A stretch of DNA of 64,000 nt from contig NC_089433.1 of assembly GCF_026210795.1 (NCBI RefSeq), positions 3,187,001 to 3,251,000 of the forward strand, given 5' to 3'. The notes beneath the pieces were generated by a model, which worked only from the letters and a program-made list of their open reading frames with translations, did no database searches and had not been told where the DNA came from. The translations under genes and the position numbers were made by a program. The DNA comes from Rhizophagus irregularis. Its lineage: Eukaryota > Glomeromycota > Glomeromycetes > Glomerales > Glomeraceae. Within the stretch, counting starts at the first letter, position 1. Each line of letters starts with the position of its first letter. This document shows positions 42,745-55,120 of the stretch, in pieces.

Positions 42745-44521
42745 ATTTTAAAAAATCAGAGATTTCAGCAAAGAAGGAAAACTCGACAGATCTTATATTA
42801 GATATTGCCAGTATATCTCGTTATCACCATATTACTGACTCCCAATTCAAAAAGATCTTCACAGCTTCAACTCTTAGGCAACAAAACAATATTGCAAAGG
42901 AATATGGTTTACAAACTAGATTGCCAATTCTTGATCAACTTCAACGTGAATGATACTTGCAGTCACCACAAGATATTTATCACATAATAGCCGGGCAAAC
43001 ATTAAAACTACTAAAAGTAACAATTTCCATGTTATCTCCAGAAGTTGAAAGAAATTTTATTAGTGTCTGGAAATCATTTGAATACCCTCGTCAATGGTCA
43101 AAGCTTCCAAATCCTATTAGTCATATCGAAACTTTTATGATGTCTGATCGACTTCGATTGGGAATGGTAAAGCCATTTATTTTAAATAGATCGCTGACCA
43201 TTAATTGTTTAAAGCCACAAGAAATAGAAAAACTACAAGAGCGAACAAACATGAATCGCAATCAAGTAATTTCTAATATTATTAAGTGCTGGGCAACTGT
43301 AGCTAAATATTCCCAGTTGGCATTTAAGATTTCGTTAACAAAGGATGACTATATAGAGCTTGAAAATTATTTGAATAAAGAACGAAAAGCATTGATTGAG
43401 GTAAAATTTATAGTTGTTACAAAAAAAAAAATATTATAAATTTCAATTTTATTAGGCCTTTGAAACCAAAAAAGAATAAATTCCTTACATTTGGGTAATT
43501 TGGATTCAGTTCTACTAACTATGACTATGTTATACTTATTTATACTTATTACAGTTATCCGATGAATTCGTGGATCTCCCTAACCTTCACGCTAATTACC
43601 ATTTATTGCGACATGCAAGAATATTCAGTACTCTTACAAATACGGCAGTCAGAATAAAAGAAATGGTCCATCATATCTTTAAAAACATAGTTCCACATAC
43701 AAATTTCAAGAATATTGAATTAGACTTATTAAAACGGTATACAACTAAACCTTACAATCTATTCGGTATTTTGTAGATGGTGGAATTGATCCTTAAAATT
43801 TACGATCTAGTGTTGAATTTATGAATTTATCTCAAAATTCTGATAGCTTATTCAAAGATTGGTTTATTATGGAAAATTCAGAAATGAATAACGAAAAACT
43901 AGAAGGTAATATTAATTTCTTTATATAGTTAAAGTATATACATTCTAACATTTTTTATTAGTATGTTTACAATCTAGTGAGTTTCGGAATATAGTATTAA
44001 GAAAGCCAGCATCAATTCGCAACACGAATATTGGAATTAATACAATTTCGTTTCATTCTGATTTGGCTCTTGCATATAAAAGTTTTGGATATCACGCATC
44101 ATTGATTAATAAGGCTTGTAATTTTTACGAATATGTATCTTACATCCAAGTTGTGCAAAATGTCGAAATCCAATGTCATTTGAATAAGGGCGATATAGTG
44201 ACGATTAAAGAGGTTGATTATGGGGAAAGTTATGCGGTTATCAAAGGTATTTTTAAACACCAGAACAATGATGGATATTATTATCCATTTATTTATGTCG
44301 ATTGGTTTGAAGATACCTATAAGAAACACAACAAATTGGATTGTCCAATCTTCGTCCTTCGTCACGATGATTATTATTGCAAGATATTTCCATTGACGGT
44401 CATAGATAAAGTTCAGAAGGCGTATTTTGTACATGATTGTAACGCAAGATGCAAGGAATCTGATCATTTTCTGGAAAATAATCATTATTTAAAAAACGAA
44501 TTTTTTTTCGCAGCTGTTTAA
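42745..44521 (+). pseudogene. BAH-type transposase, 3' part (copy ii)
   Basis: C-terminal half of the transposase, starting KKSEISAKKENSTDLILDIASISRYHH, i.e. from just after the point where copy i stops. It contains QSPQDIYHIIAGQ, LPNPISHIETFMMSDRLRLGM, NLHANYHLLRHARIF, VKEMVHH-like text, and a final exon (about 43960-44521) with the BAH-like block GDIVTIKEVDYGESYAVIKG ... PFIYVDWFED ... YFVHDC. Damage: TGA at 42951-42953 (before LQSPQ) and further stops/frame change around 43745-43805. It is longer in the variable loop than copy iii. Together with copy i it would make one complete gene. Confidence 0.8.
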
Positions 44522-45701
44522 TTAATACAGGTAATAGTATAATAATAAATAATGAGATTATTTTTTGTTTATTTCGTACCATGATCAAATTAACACTTAA
44601 GTTCGTTCATTTTTTATATTTTAAATTTGTTATACTTTCGGAGAACATTAATTATTTAATATTACTTATAGAATATATATTTACAATGCGAAGAATACAT
44701 GAATTTACTTTACATTTAACGTATATTTACTACAACTTTATTACATAGCACCTTTGTATTATCTATATGTTTACTTTAAATTAGCAATACTGTATATTTA
44801 CTTTTACATTTCCTATATAGTTGCTTCATAACTACTGTATCACTTCTATACATTTGTCTATATTAAATATTTAATATCGCGTTGAAAATAACATAAAGTA
44901 GCCGTACGCCTACTATGTAAGTGGTGGCAATATGGATACTACAAAGCCCCGATTTCATGGGTTTCAGTAAAGAATTTAACTAATTTTAATAAGTCACGTG
45001 GGGTGCGCACATGCGCACAAATTTTAAACCCATAATAATAATAATAATAATAATAATATATAATATATAATATATAATATATATGAATGAATATGAATAT
45101 GAATTATGATATGGTTGGCATTCGCAAAGTGAAATCATGATAGACCTGGCGCAGATGCATTATGCATTGCACAATTTAAAATTATCAGTTATTTATACGG
45201 GCTAATCTAAACGTCTCGAATTTTTGAAGAGAGATACTGTATAAAGCCAAATGTAATTAGACTAATTCGATAGAAAAAGAAGAAACAGTCCATGTGTTTA
45301 TTGACAATACAAATAATTAGATATTGAAAACAGTTTGAAGAACTATTATTCTGGTTTATGCTAATCATATAGTTTCTATACCAAGTTTGTAAGTCTTTAT
45401 TAAAGACAATAAAGAAATAAAATAAAATAAAAATTCCGTGTATATTAAATTGCATTAAATTAACTGCGCCTCAAAATTCTCCATGAACAAATTATAAAAG
45501 TTAAAATCAGTTAAGCAAGCTTGTTACATATAGAATAAGCATAAACATGAATAAAGATATACTATAGATGCAGAATAAATGATGTATAGATGCGGAATAA
45601 ATGATATATAGATGCAGAATAAAAAATATACAGATGCGGAATAAAAATATATAGATAGTTACAGAATGAAAAAATTAAAATTAACATAAATAATATTTAA
45701 T
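44522..45701. other. Spacer: subterminal-like motifs, (TAA)n microsatellite and 22-bp tandem repeat
   Basis: About 44670-44850 has repeated GTATATTTAC/ACTGTAT motifs, weakly like the array at 16110-16430. Bases about 45029-45085 are a (TAA)n/(TATAA)n microsatellite. Bases 45555-45660 are about five copies of a 22-bp unit (ATAGATGCGGAATAAATGATAT). No gene found; the minus frame at 45207-45455 lacks support. Confidence 0.5.
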
Positions 45702-47569
45702 TCATTTAGCCCTCTTCTCGAAAATGATTCCATTATTACTTGGGAGTGCTACAGGACCTAACCTGAATTTATCCTCAATTTTACCACTTTCTGTACGGAT
45801 ATTATAATTTAAAATAGCATTATGCATAAAAAATTTAATTTCATTTATAGCAAGAAATCTTCCAGGGCACCTAAATAATTTATGATATTTAATTAGATTG
45901 ATATTTTATATTTGTTTCAAAAATAATTAAGTTGAATATTATTCTTACATATGTTTACCACCTCCAAATGTCAGGAAATTTCTACCAACTTTTGATGCTG
46001 GAACGTTATGTCTATGTGGTTCAAATGATGTTGGATTTGGACCTTGTAGTGATTCATCATGATAAGTATCGTAAGAATAAATATCAACTACATGACCTTT
46101 TGGTACTTGCAATCCATTAGAAAATGTGTGATCTTTTAATACCCAATGTGGAAGTGCAGCTACATCTCCGGTAAATCTTAATGATTCTCTAATAAAACTA
46201 TCTAAATTTTTCATTTCTTTAAGTGATTCAAATGGAAGTATACCATTTTCATCAGTCTTTTTATGAATTTCCAATTGTTCTTCATACAATTCTTGCATAT
46301 ACTCAGGTCGAGATGCTAAATCCACAACAACATTTGCACAAGCTCTTGATGTTGAATGAATTGAAGCAAAAATAAATATGCTTAAATTACTTGCCAATGC
46401 AGTATAATTAATATTATTGGGGTCAAAACTTTTTTGTTCCATAAAATCTTGAAGTAAATCAGTAGGTCGCTTCCATGAATCACCATATTTTTGTTTCTCT
46501 CTTAAACGCTTATCAACTTGATGTTTAACATGTTTAATAAGCGTATTTACATGTCTAGTTACCGGATTATACAACCCTAATCTTATTGGAATACGTTTAA
46601 CAAAATCTTGAAGACCCGGAAAAATTAAATCAAAAATTGGAGGAATTAAAAAAAATACTGCTATATCTTTTGTAAATTCCGCGAAAGTGCTTATAACATC
46701 ATCATATTCTGATTCCTCCTAAGAAATAAAAAATCAGAAAGAAAATTTTAAAATTTTAACATATTTTTTTAAACAAAATCTCACAATATTACTTACTTCA
46801 CCAATAAAAACATTTGCGATAGAAGCTGAAATAATTTTTGTTATCGCAGAATAAATATTATAAATTACTTTTTGATCATTACAATCACCAATGTGTTTTT
46901 GAGTGGCCAAATAAAGTGATTTTTGTATGCGTTCAGTATATAAATTCAATTTATTTGAAATAGATGATCCTCTAATCATTTTTCCATAAGATCTTAGATC
47001 GCCAAAATTATCAATACTCGTATACATGACATCACCAGGTATCATTTTTCTAAACAGTACCCCAAAATCAAACACGTCACTTCTTGAGAGTACTTCATGC
47101 GTATATTCTTTTCCTATAAGTATGGTATAATATTAATTCCGCATCACTGAAATGTTAAATCAAAAAATACGGATAACTACTTTACCAACAAACGTAATTG
47201 TTCGACCCCATATATATAAACTAAACATTTCACCATACTAATACAGTAATTTAAAAAAAAGTTTATATTAATGAAGTAAATAAATTTAATGCGCTATTTT
47301 ACCAACCTCTTTTCTGCATTGACCAAGGAATTTTTCACAATTAAACGTATATCTAAACGTATGTCCAATAATTGGAATTTTATAACGAACGAGTGGTGGC
47401 ATATTCTAATGAAAAGAAAATTTTTTTAAGAAAAGGAGCGTTTCCAGTAAAATTTTATTTATAGTAATATTAGTATTAGTTAATATATTACCAATTTTGG
47501 ATCACGCGGATGCTTTAAAATATAGAGCGTTGTCAATAAAATAAATCCTAAAACAATGGTTTGAAACAT
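45702..47569 (-). CDS. Cytochrome P450 (monooxygenase) no. 1, intact
   Basis: Heme-thiolate monooxygenase; membrane-anchored in the ER. Six exons with matching phases on the minus strand: 47492-47569, 47307-47405, 47186-47237, 46797-47113, 45949-46718 and 45702-45870; 494 residues, the usual P450 length. N-terminal anchor (MFQTIVLGFILLTTLYILK), Pro-rich hinge NMPPLVRYKIPIIGH, I-helix ASIHST (in place of AGxDT), K-helix ExxR in FIRESLR, and heme loop FGGGKHM|CPGRFLA with the Cys codon just after the last intron. The start ATG was chosen to match the paralogue at 55121. The heme loop style recalls fungal ent-kaurene-oxidase-like P450s; the substrate is unknown. Divergent from P450 no. 2. Confidence 0.93.
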
Positions 47570-50261
47570 TTGAAAAAAAGATTGATTAAAAGCTTGTTTT
47601 AAAAAAAAACAAAGGGTAAAAAAGCCAAAATTTAAATTTATAATTTTTGGATACTTTCCATGATATATATTGTATAAAGATCGATGCAATATGATTTCAA
47701 TTTTGCAGTCTATCATTCGGCACAATTAGGCCTTGCCAATTTAAAAGTTCGTTTAACATGATCCCCCAAATTTTATGAATTATTAAATTGATGGAAATAT
47801 TATATTCCGGATACGGAATATTTCATGGTGCAGCCGTGAAAATCATGATATTGCATGTGAATAATCATAGTAATTTATTTGAATTATTTAAACGGGACCG
47901 AACATGGGTTTAAAAGTAAAGATCATATATTTAATATTGTACTGAGAAAAAAATTAATATTTTAATACATTCACATATGTATTTAGTTAAATAAGAAAAA
48001 AAAAGAATTTTCGTTAAGTGTTATGGCAAGTAGTGCTTCGATTCGTTTACGGATTGATCCCGGATTGTCAGATTTCGGATAACTTAAAATATATCCGAAA
48101 CCAGTGATCGGAATTTAACAATTAAAGGCTTGTTCCGATAGTAGCATTGCGCATATAATGGTAGGACCGAAATGATTTTCATTAAATAATAATTTTGAAG
48201 CACTAATGAAACATGAAACATTCCTAATTTGCCGATCATTGCCGATCATTAAATTTATACGCGGTAAATAATAAATTTTAATAAATAGATATATGAAATT
48301 TATTAAAACAAATTAAAATAAAAGTAAAAATATTAAATCCAAAAAGATTTTTACAGAAAATGTGTTAAAATATAAATAACGTGTAAAAAAATACAAAATG
48401 AATTAAAATAAACCCACTATGACGTATCACTAAATCTTGACGCGTCCATCTCTAAATTATCACCTCCTTGATTTTGTTGTTTTATTTCTATTGTCAGGCA
48501 CCGTCTACTAAATTGAACCATATAAAACTGTAAATAAACATTTTATGTTAAAATTTTGTATGTTAATAAATACAGTAGATAAATTTAATACGTACAATCA
48601 CATTTTCTTAATTTTTTGAAATTTTTACATGCATATCTTTTTGATGCGTTATGAAGAAATTCAAAATTACATTAATTTCCTTATCACCAACCACGAAAAG
48701 AGCTGGGAAGGGCGGAAGATTTTTAAAGAAATATGAGCTTAAGTAATTAGTTAAATCTGTTACGGGTGTCTTTTATCAAGTGTTTTACATATTTAAACAG
48801 ATGATTATTTACTATTTATTTATGTATAAGTTTTCAAAATTTATATAATTTTGAAAACAAAATGAAAATGTAATAATATTTTTTAATAAATTGAAATAAC
48901 TCCTTGAATATTATTACTTTTTAGTTAATTGTTTTGATAACTCAAGCGATAAAAATGATGATACTATACATTTTGTCCCAATGGAAAAATAAATCATTTC
49001 GGAATCTCCGTATTGAGAGGATCATTCTGATACGATGATTATCTCCTTGATATTTAAAACACATCAAATAATTCGATAGATTTTTTTGTGCCGAAATGAT
49101 GATCATATCCTGGAATGCATTAGATCATTAACAATCAAAATTTGTACGTTTTTATGGGTTAGTTAGTGCATTTTTATGGTTTAGATTTTGCATTTTAATC
49201 TAACCATAATCCAAATTGGGAAAAAAAGGTCTCAGATAATTTTATATATATGTTAAAAAGTATAGCAAAACTAGGAACCCATTAATAAAAATAAAAGTAT
49301 AGCAAAACTAACGTTTTTTAGATTTTTTTTTGATTGAAAAGGAAATAATTTCCCATTTTTGATTTACCCTTTTCTCTTTTCGTAAAAATCTTTTATTTTT
49401 TTGTTAAAAAAAAAATCAACAAAAATTTATAAAAATAAAAAAGGAAATGGTTTTCCTTTTTTGATTGATCTTTTTTCTCTTTTTATAAAAAAAACACTTT
49501 TTTTCGTTGAAAAAAATTCAAAAAAATAATTTATAAAAATAAAAAAGGAAATGGCCTTCCTTTTTTGATTTATCTTTTTCTCTTTTTTTTCATAAAAAAC
49601 GCTTTTTTCGTTGAAAAAAAACCAATAAAAAATAATTTATAAAAATAAAAAAGGAAATGGCCTTCCTTTTTTGATTGATCTTTTTCTCTTTTCATAAAAA
49701 AAACATTTTTTTCGTTGAAAAAATAAAAAAAATAAAATATTTATAAAAATAAAAAAGGAAATGGACTTCCTTTTTTGATTTATTTTTTCTCTTTTCTAAA
49801 AATTTTGAAATAAAAATTCAAAAAAGTATTTATGATTTATTTAATCGTCCTTATTGTTTTATAATGCAATGAAATAAATCAAATAGCAGCTCCCCTGCTA
49901 ATAAATCAATTTCTTGATTTAATATACTAATAAAATTCCTGTCGATCGGTAACGTTTAGTTTACCCCGTATAAATAATTTTTGAATGGATAATTAGATCG
50001 GACAATTTGATCGGCAGATTTTAAAAATTAGATTTTCAATTAAATTTTCTTTTAAAAAATTAAAAAATTTATATGATGCATTTCTTTTTCCGGTTTTTAT
50101 TTTTTGAAACGTGTGTAATACCGTATTAAGTGATGTACCACGCATGAGTTGCATATGCTATATCATTATATCATTACAAATTTATACTGATATCCCCCGA
50201 TTTTTTAATATAAATAGCTCTGGTTCTCATATGAATCACGAATTAACTATAAGAACAAAAA
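47570..50261. other. Intergenic region between P450 no. 1 and no. 2
   Basis: It includes a GGTGCAGCCGTGAAAATCATGATAT motif (47829) that recurs at 54150, GCCGATCATT direct repeats near 48235, and the 105-bp array described separately (49320-49800). No exon recognised in 47.8-49.3 or 49.8-50.26 kb. It should contain the divergent promoters of the two P450 genes. Confidence 0.4.
49320..49800. repeat. ~105-bp tandem repeat, five copies
   Basis: The unit ATAAAAATAAAAAAGGAAATGGCCTTCCTTTTTTGATTGATCTTTTTCTCTTTT(C)ATAAAAAAAACNTTTTTTTCGTTGAAAAAAA recurs with AAGGAAAT at about 49338, 49441, 49548, 49652 and 49757. AAGGAAATGGCCTTCCTT is a near-palindrome in the centre. Confidence 0.88.
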
Positions 50262-52500
50262 ATGTTTGCTTTAATATTTTTCGCTATTACATTTGGTTTT
50301 ATTATTAATTTCATTCGTAAATTTAATAAAAAAACCTGAAGGTCTTGAGAATATTCCATATATTTCATTTATTTCTTTATTAAAAATATTGTGGGCTTAT
50401 TTCCAACAAAAAAATTACGATGAAGTTGAAGATTTAGTTCAAGAACTTATAGGAGGTCATCATGATATTTATTTGGTAATGTCACATGATACGCTAATTT
50501 TTCTCTTATTTACAATTATATAATTATATTTACTTTTATTAGAGTCAGTTCGGCATTGTTCTCAACAATCCTGAATACGCTAAAATTTTATTAACTGAAT
50601 CAGGTGATTTGTTTTTTTTAATGTTGAAACATAACAAAAACTTTCCTTTAAATAATTAAATTACTTTTTAGAGGATGTTGCTATCAAGTACTATTCAAAA
50701 ACTGATAATGTTTTTTTTGATAAATTTTTCGGATGTGGTTTATCATTAACTAATGGAGACGTGCGTAATCTCGACTTCGATTTTTATAACTTAATTTTGT
50801 TGATTCCTAAGTAAAATCGTTAATACTTAAGTAAAATTAACAGAAATGGAGATCTACTAGAAAATTAGCGGATTCTGCATTAAATCTTGCTTCACATCAA
50901 TATCCAGAGGTTGTTGGTGAAATTACAATGGATCTTTTTACTTTCATGAACCCAAATTTAAATCGACCAATTAATATAATCGAACCTATGCGACGTATTT
51001 CAATTGAAGCATTGGGAAAATTTGCCTTTGGATATAAGTTTGGGGTAAGGGTTGGAAAATATTTTTGTATATTTTTTTTATAATTATTATTTAACTTATT
51101 AAAAAAAATTATTTTAGTGTTTAGAGTCTCAAGAAGTTCCTCGTCTCATAAGTGTTTATGAATATATTGTTTCAGTTCTTGGATCTCCTTTCCGTCGTGT
51201 ATTTCCATGGATAAGTGAATTACCTTTAGAATCTAACAAAAAATACTTGGATGCTATTAAAGAATTTGATGGATTCATTAATGATATTATAGAGACGAAA
51301 AGAAATGAGATGAAGAAAGATTCTTATAATGGTCATGATTTATTAACGAGCATGATAAAACAAGGAGAAATTAATATTGATAAACATCAATTGAGAGATG
51401 AGATAGCGACCTTTTTTACTGCAGGACATGACAGTAAGTAATTTAAAACTGCGCGTTATCTGTTATAGTGCGTATTAGGACATAAAGTTTTTCGGGAACA
51501 GAAAATTATATCCATGAATTACGAAGATCTTTATTTAAAACTTTTTAAAAAATTTTTTTAGCCACTACAACGGCATTGAGTGTTTCGCTTTATTTTCTTG
51601 CAAAATATCCAGTAAGTAGTAGAATTTGCGGTTGATTTTTCAAAATTTACATCTTTTTATTAATCTTTTTGTAATTCAAAATGAATAGGAAATGCAAGAA
51701 AAAGCACGAGCAGAAGTAATCCGTATTCTTGGTAACGAACCAATTATACCAAGTTTAGATCAATTAAAGGTACTATTAAATCATTACAATCATTTATTTG
51801 TTCCCACATTTCACGATTTTATTGTATTTCATCCAAAATCATATATATTAATTATATACTGTATGTCTGTATATAACTATATATATATTAGGAATTGAAA
51901 TATGTCAATGCAATTATTAAAGAAACTTTACGAACCCATCCACCGACACCAATATTAACTGTTAGAAGATTAAAGAAGCCAATTAAGGTTGGCTCCTACA
52001 TTTTACCAATAAACTCTACATGTATGATAAATACTTGGAAAATTCATCGTGATCCAAAATATTGGGAAAATCCTAATCAATACAACCCTGAAAGATTCTT
52101 ATCAAGTGACGAAAAAAGAGACAAATTTGCTTGGATTCCTTTTTCTGCTGGTCCAAGAAATTGGTATATATAGCAAATACTTTTTTTTTTACAAATATAA
52201 AATAATTTTATCATATTTTAAATTTTAAATTTTTCTTAAAACATTTTTATAGTGTCGGACAAAATCTCACTTTATTACAACAAAGAGTTGTTCTTTCAAT
52301 GTTCCGTAAGTAAAGTATATTTGTATTGTTTTATTTTGTTCATAGTTAAGTTATTTAATATCATTTCTATTAAAGTGCTCAGATATAAATGGGTCCTTCC
52401 TGAAAATAACGTTAACAAGGACAAAATATTATTAAGGTCTCATTTTTTACTAACTCCCATTGATATAAAACTTGTGTTTACTGAAAGAATTAATGAATAA
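50262..52500 (+). CDS. Cytochrome P450 no. 2, different family, N-terminal frame break
   Basis: Heme-thiolate monooxygenase, about 486 residues. Ten exons: 50262-50475, 50543-50603, 50672-50760, 50844-51044, 51118-51433, 51562-51611, 51689-51769, 51892-52163, 52253-52305 and 52376-52500. Membrane anchor MFALIFFAITFGFIINFI, C-helix WRSTRK, I-helix FFTAGHD|TTTTALS (canonical AGxDT), ExxR in IIKETLRTHPP, PERF at NPERFL, and heme loop FSAGPRN|CVGQN split by an intron. The anchor frame and the next segment (KKPEGLENIPYIS) are joined only if one A is removed from the A7 run at 50328-50334, so either a frameshift or a homopolymer error. Intron layout and sequence differ from the other two P450s; closer to CYP4/CYP102-like families by eye. 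Substrate unknown. Confidence 0.9.
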
Positions 52501-55120
52501 GTTATTAGGATTATTCTCAGAGATGATAATTATGTATAATTTTGTAAAAATGAATCTAGTTATCCACTTGCCTCAACATACACAATTATCTTTGTTGAAC
52601 CTTGATGCAATAACAATACTACTTTAAAGAGTCGAATTTGAAGAGCAATAATTTCATTTATTATTTATTTATTTTATTTATTTTAAATTTTCTTGTAATA
52701 CTATCTATATTCGATTTACATAAATTTTATTATTATAATTGACTCTTTAAGAGTGAAAGGTCATTTTAACTTGAGTCTTCTATAAAAACTTAATTATAAG
52801 ACAAATTTTGGGCAGTAGTTTACATTATGGCTTTGTTTACCTGAAGGCCAATTGAAATTAATTTAGTAGGACGTCTTTGACCCTTGAAACAATGTAAAAA
52901 TTATTAAAATTATTAAAATAAATTTGGCTCAATTCTTCTTTTCAATAATCAAGGCCAATACTAATCGAAAAAAAATATGATAAGCCTTTTCGGTCATTAA
53001 ACCATACATATTCTATTAATTTTTAGATATCTGATAAATGTTCCTTTGCTGAAAAAATGTCATTTTTAATGAATTACAACAATATTGGAAACAGTAATTA
53101 ATATGTATTTTTATTAAGTCAACAAAAATTTATCTTCAATTTTCTCGAATTTTCTAAAGTATTATAATAATCGTGTTGTAACGGGCTTTAATTTTCTCAA
53201 AAAGTGGAGAATTTTTTTTGATTAGCGGGTTAGGTATTAGAGTCTAAAAAAAAGATCTGCAAATATCCAATCATGTGATTAATGAAATTTAATTATTGTA
53301 CAGTACAGGGAGGCGATGTATTCAATCCGATGGATAATCTGATCAATCCGTAATCCGCATTTTTACGGATATACACAGTATGATCTCATTTATCTTTTAT
53401 GTCTACTTTTTTCCTACATCCATTTTGGTCAAATGTCCTCACCAGGTTTCACGGCTTCCTACAAAATCAAGTTTCGTGAAATTTCCAGAAAAACGAAATA
53501 TAACTAACACTTTGCAAGTTCATAGTAGGATTTAGCGGAAATGTAACTCGAAACGTATTCCATACACGGGCGAACGTATTAAATTAAATTATTATTATAG
53601 ATTTACATGGTGCTTTTGTAGACCATACAGTTGGATTAACAGCAGAAAAAATATTTGATATGTAGACCAAATCAAACCATATCCCATTGGCCTAAATTAG
53701 ATGTTCATCGTTGATATGATAGCCTTAAGGCATTATTAGAATGGGTCGATAATTTAGATGATTTGGAACATGGTAGAGTTTGGTCTACAACAGTTGCAAT
53801 TTCTTCGATTTTAATATGAAATAAAGATATAATGTGAAAATTACGCACAATCCTAATGAGCATGTAATAATATCCCATGTTTACTAATGGGCGCCCGTGA
53901 TTTTTCATAGAAATATCAGGTGTATTTCATTTTACAAAAGATCACTTACTCTAATGAAAACAGATATCATAATGTGCTTTTGAGACATTTTATAACTTTT
54001 AGTTACTGAAAAATCTGTTTTAAACTTGGATAAAGGAAAAATAATAAGACATAAGAAAAAATAGTAATAATTAAAATAACTATAAAATAGTCTACTTTTT
54101 TATCACGGGCGTTAGTTCAAAACGTGTCGCATGAATATCATGATTTTTACGGCGCAGCCGTGAAAATCATTGATAATCCACGATTGACTATGATAAATTA
54201 TAATTAACAAAATGGAGACAAATTTAGATTGTAACACTAAAAATTTTAGCAAAATACCAAATCTATTTATTTTATAATATGACGAATTTAGAATGTCATC
54301 AATAAATAATAAATTTATGATAAACTATCTCTATTATATCTCCGATAAATTAAAATTACAATAATAATCAAATGGAGACAAATTTAGTTTGTAACACTAA
54401 AAATTTTACAAATCTATTTATTTTATAATATGACGATAATCTCTATTATATCTCCGATAAATTAAAATTACAATAATAATCAAATGGAGACAAATTTAGT
54501 TTGTAACACTAAAAATTTTACAAATCTATTTATTTTATAATATGACGATAAACTATCTCTATTATATCTCCGATAAATTATAATTAACAAAATGGAGACA
54601 AATTTAGTTTGTAACACTAAAAATTTTAGCAAAATACCAAATCTATTTATTTCATAATATGACGAATTTAGAATGTCATCAATAAATAATAAATTTATGA
54701 TAAACTAGCTGTAGCCCGTCGCGCTGCGCCGGACGGATGAATAAGCCAATCAGCATTTAGATTTTGAGGAGTTGACATCTTTGTTCTCTCAGTGCTGCAG
54801 CGAAGGCGTGTTTTAGGTTTTTAATTTCTTTTTTACTATTTATTTTATTTTATTTCTATTTCATCTTTTTGCTTTACCTTCAACTTTGTAATTCTGGCCG
54901 GAATTATGTGATCGTTGGAAAATATTCCCTCTACTGTGTATCAACTAGCTCTAGATAATTTAATATAAATGAGATCATACTGTGTATCAACTAGCTCTAG
55001 ATAATTTAATTTAAATGATGAAAATCTCTATCTATAAAAAGATAAAAAGTCAACAGCAATTAAAATAACCACAATTCTTAAACTTTGAATATACGAAATT
55101 GTTTTTTTTTTCTCTTAAAA
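52501..55120. other. Intergenic region between P450 no. 2 and no. 3
   Basis: No convincing gene. It contains a TAAAATTATTAAAAT-type short repeat near 52900, a CGGATATACACAGTATGATCTCATTTA string, the array at 54190-54710, and a duplicated sentence (GTGTATCAACTAGCTCTAGATAATTTAATNTAAATGA at 54937 and 54979). Bases 53600-53900 have broken coding-like text on the plus strand (DHTVGLTAEKIFDM then stops) that may be a dead gene fragment of unknown kind. Confidence 0.4.
54190..54710. repeat. Tandem repeat of ~110-160-bp units, four to five copies
   Basis: Each unit contains CAAATGGAGACAAATTTAGNTTGTAACACTAAAAATTTTA(GC), CAAATCTATTTATTTTATAATATGACGA and CTCTATTATATCTCCGATAAATTA. Copies differ by internal deletions. 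It begins just after a GGCGCAGCCGTGAAAATCAT palindrome-bearing piece shared with 47829. Confidence 0.85.

Larger units (their letters stand above)
20044..42756. mobile_element. Putative 22.7-kb insertion splitting a transposase gene (carries TERT)
   Basis: The string ATTTTAAAAAAT occurs at 20044-20055, where transposase copy i ends, and at 42745-42756, where copy ii begins. Deleting one copy plus everything between rejoins the two reading frames in phase (PNFKK + SEISAKK) and restores the expected order of conserved blocks. Just inside the direct repeats, the left end reads ATTTTTACGATA and the complement of the right end ATTTTTACAATA, with looser similarity for about 50 bp. Direct repeats plus inverted ends are what a transposon insertion leaves. 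Cargo: fold-back element, genes at 25.7-27.2 and 39.5-40.3 kb, transposase copy iii, a MITE and TERT. Caution: these strings are pure A/T in an AT-rich genome, so chance or an assembly join is possible. Confidence 0.45.

Noticed and set aside
42805-42987. 60-residue frame inside transposase copy ii
   Set aside because: Wrong frame relative to the conserved STDLILDIASISRYHH text.
44099-44588. Minus-strand frames opposite the last exon of copy ii
   Set aside because: Shadows of the BAH-like coding exon on the plus strand.
50111-50308. 65-residue frame upstream of P450 no. 2
   Set aside because: It overlaps the P450 anchor exon in another frame and has no features.
53705-53908. 67-residue minus-strand frame
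   Set aside because: No splice or motif support; the opposite strand has equally weak coding-like text with stops.
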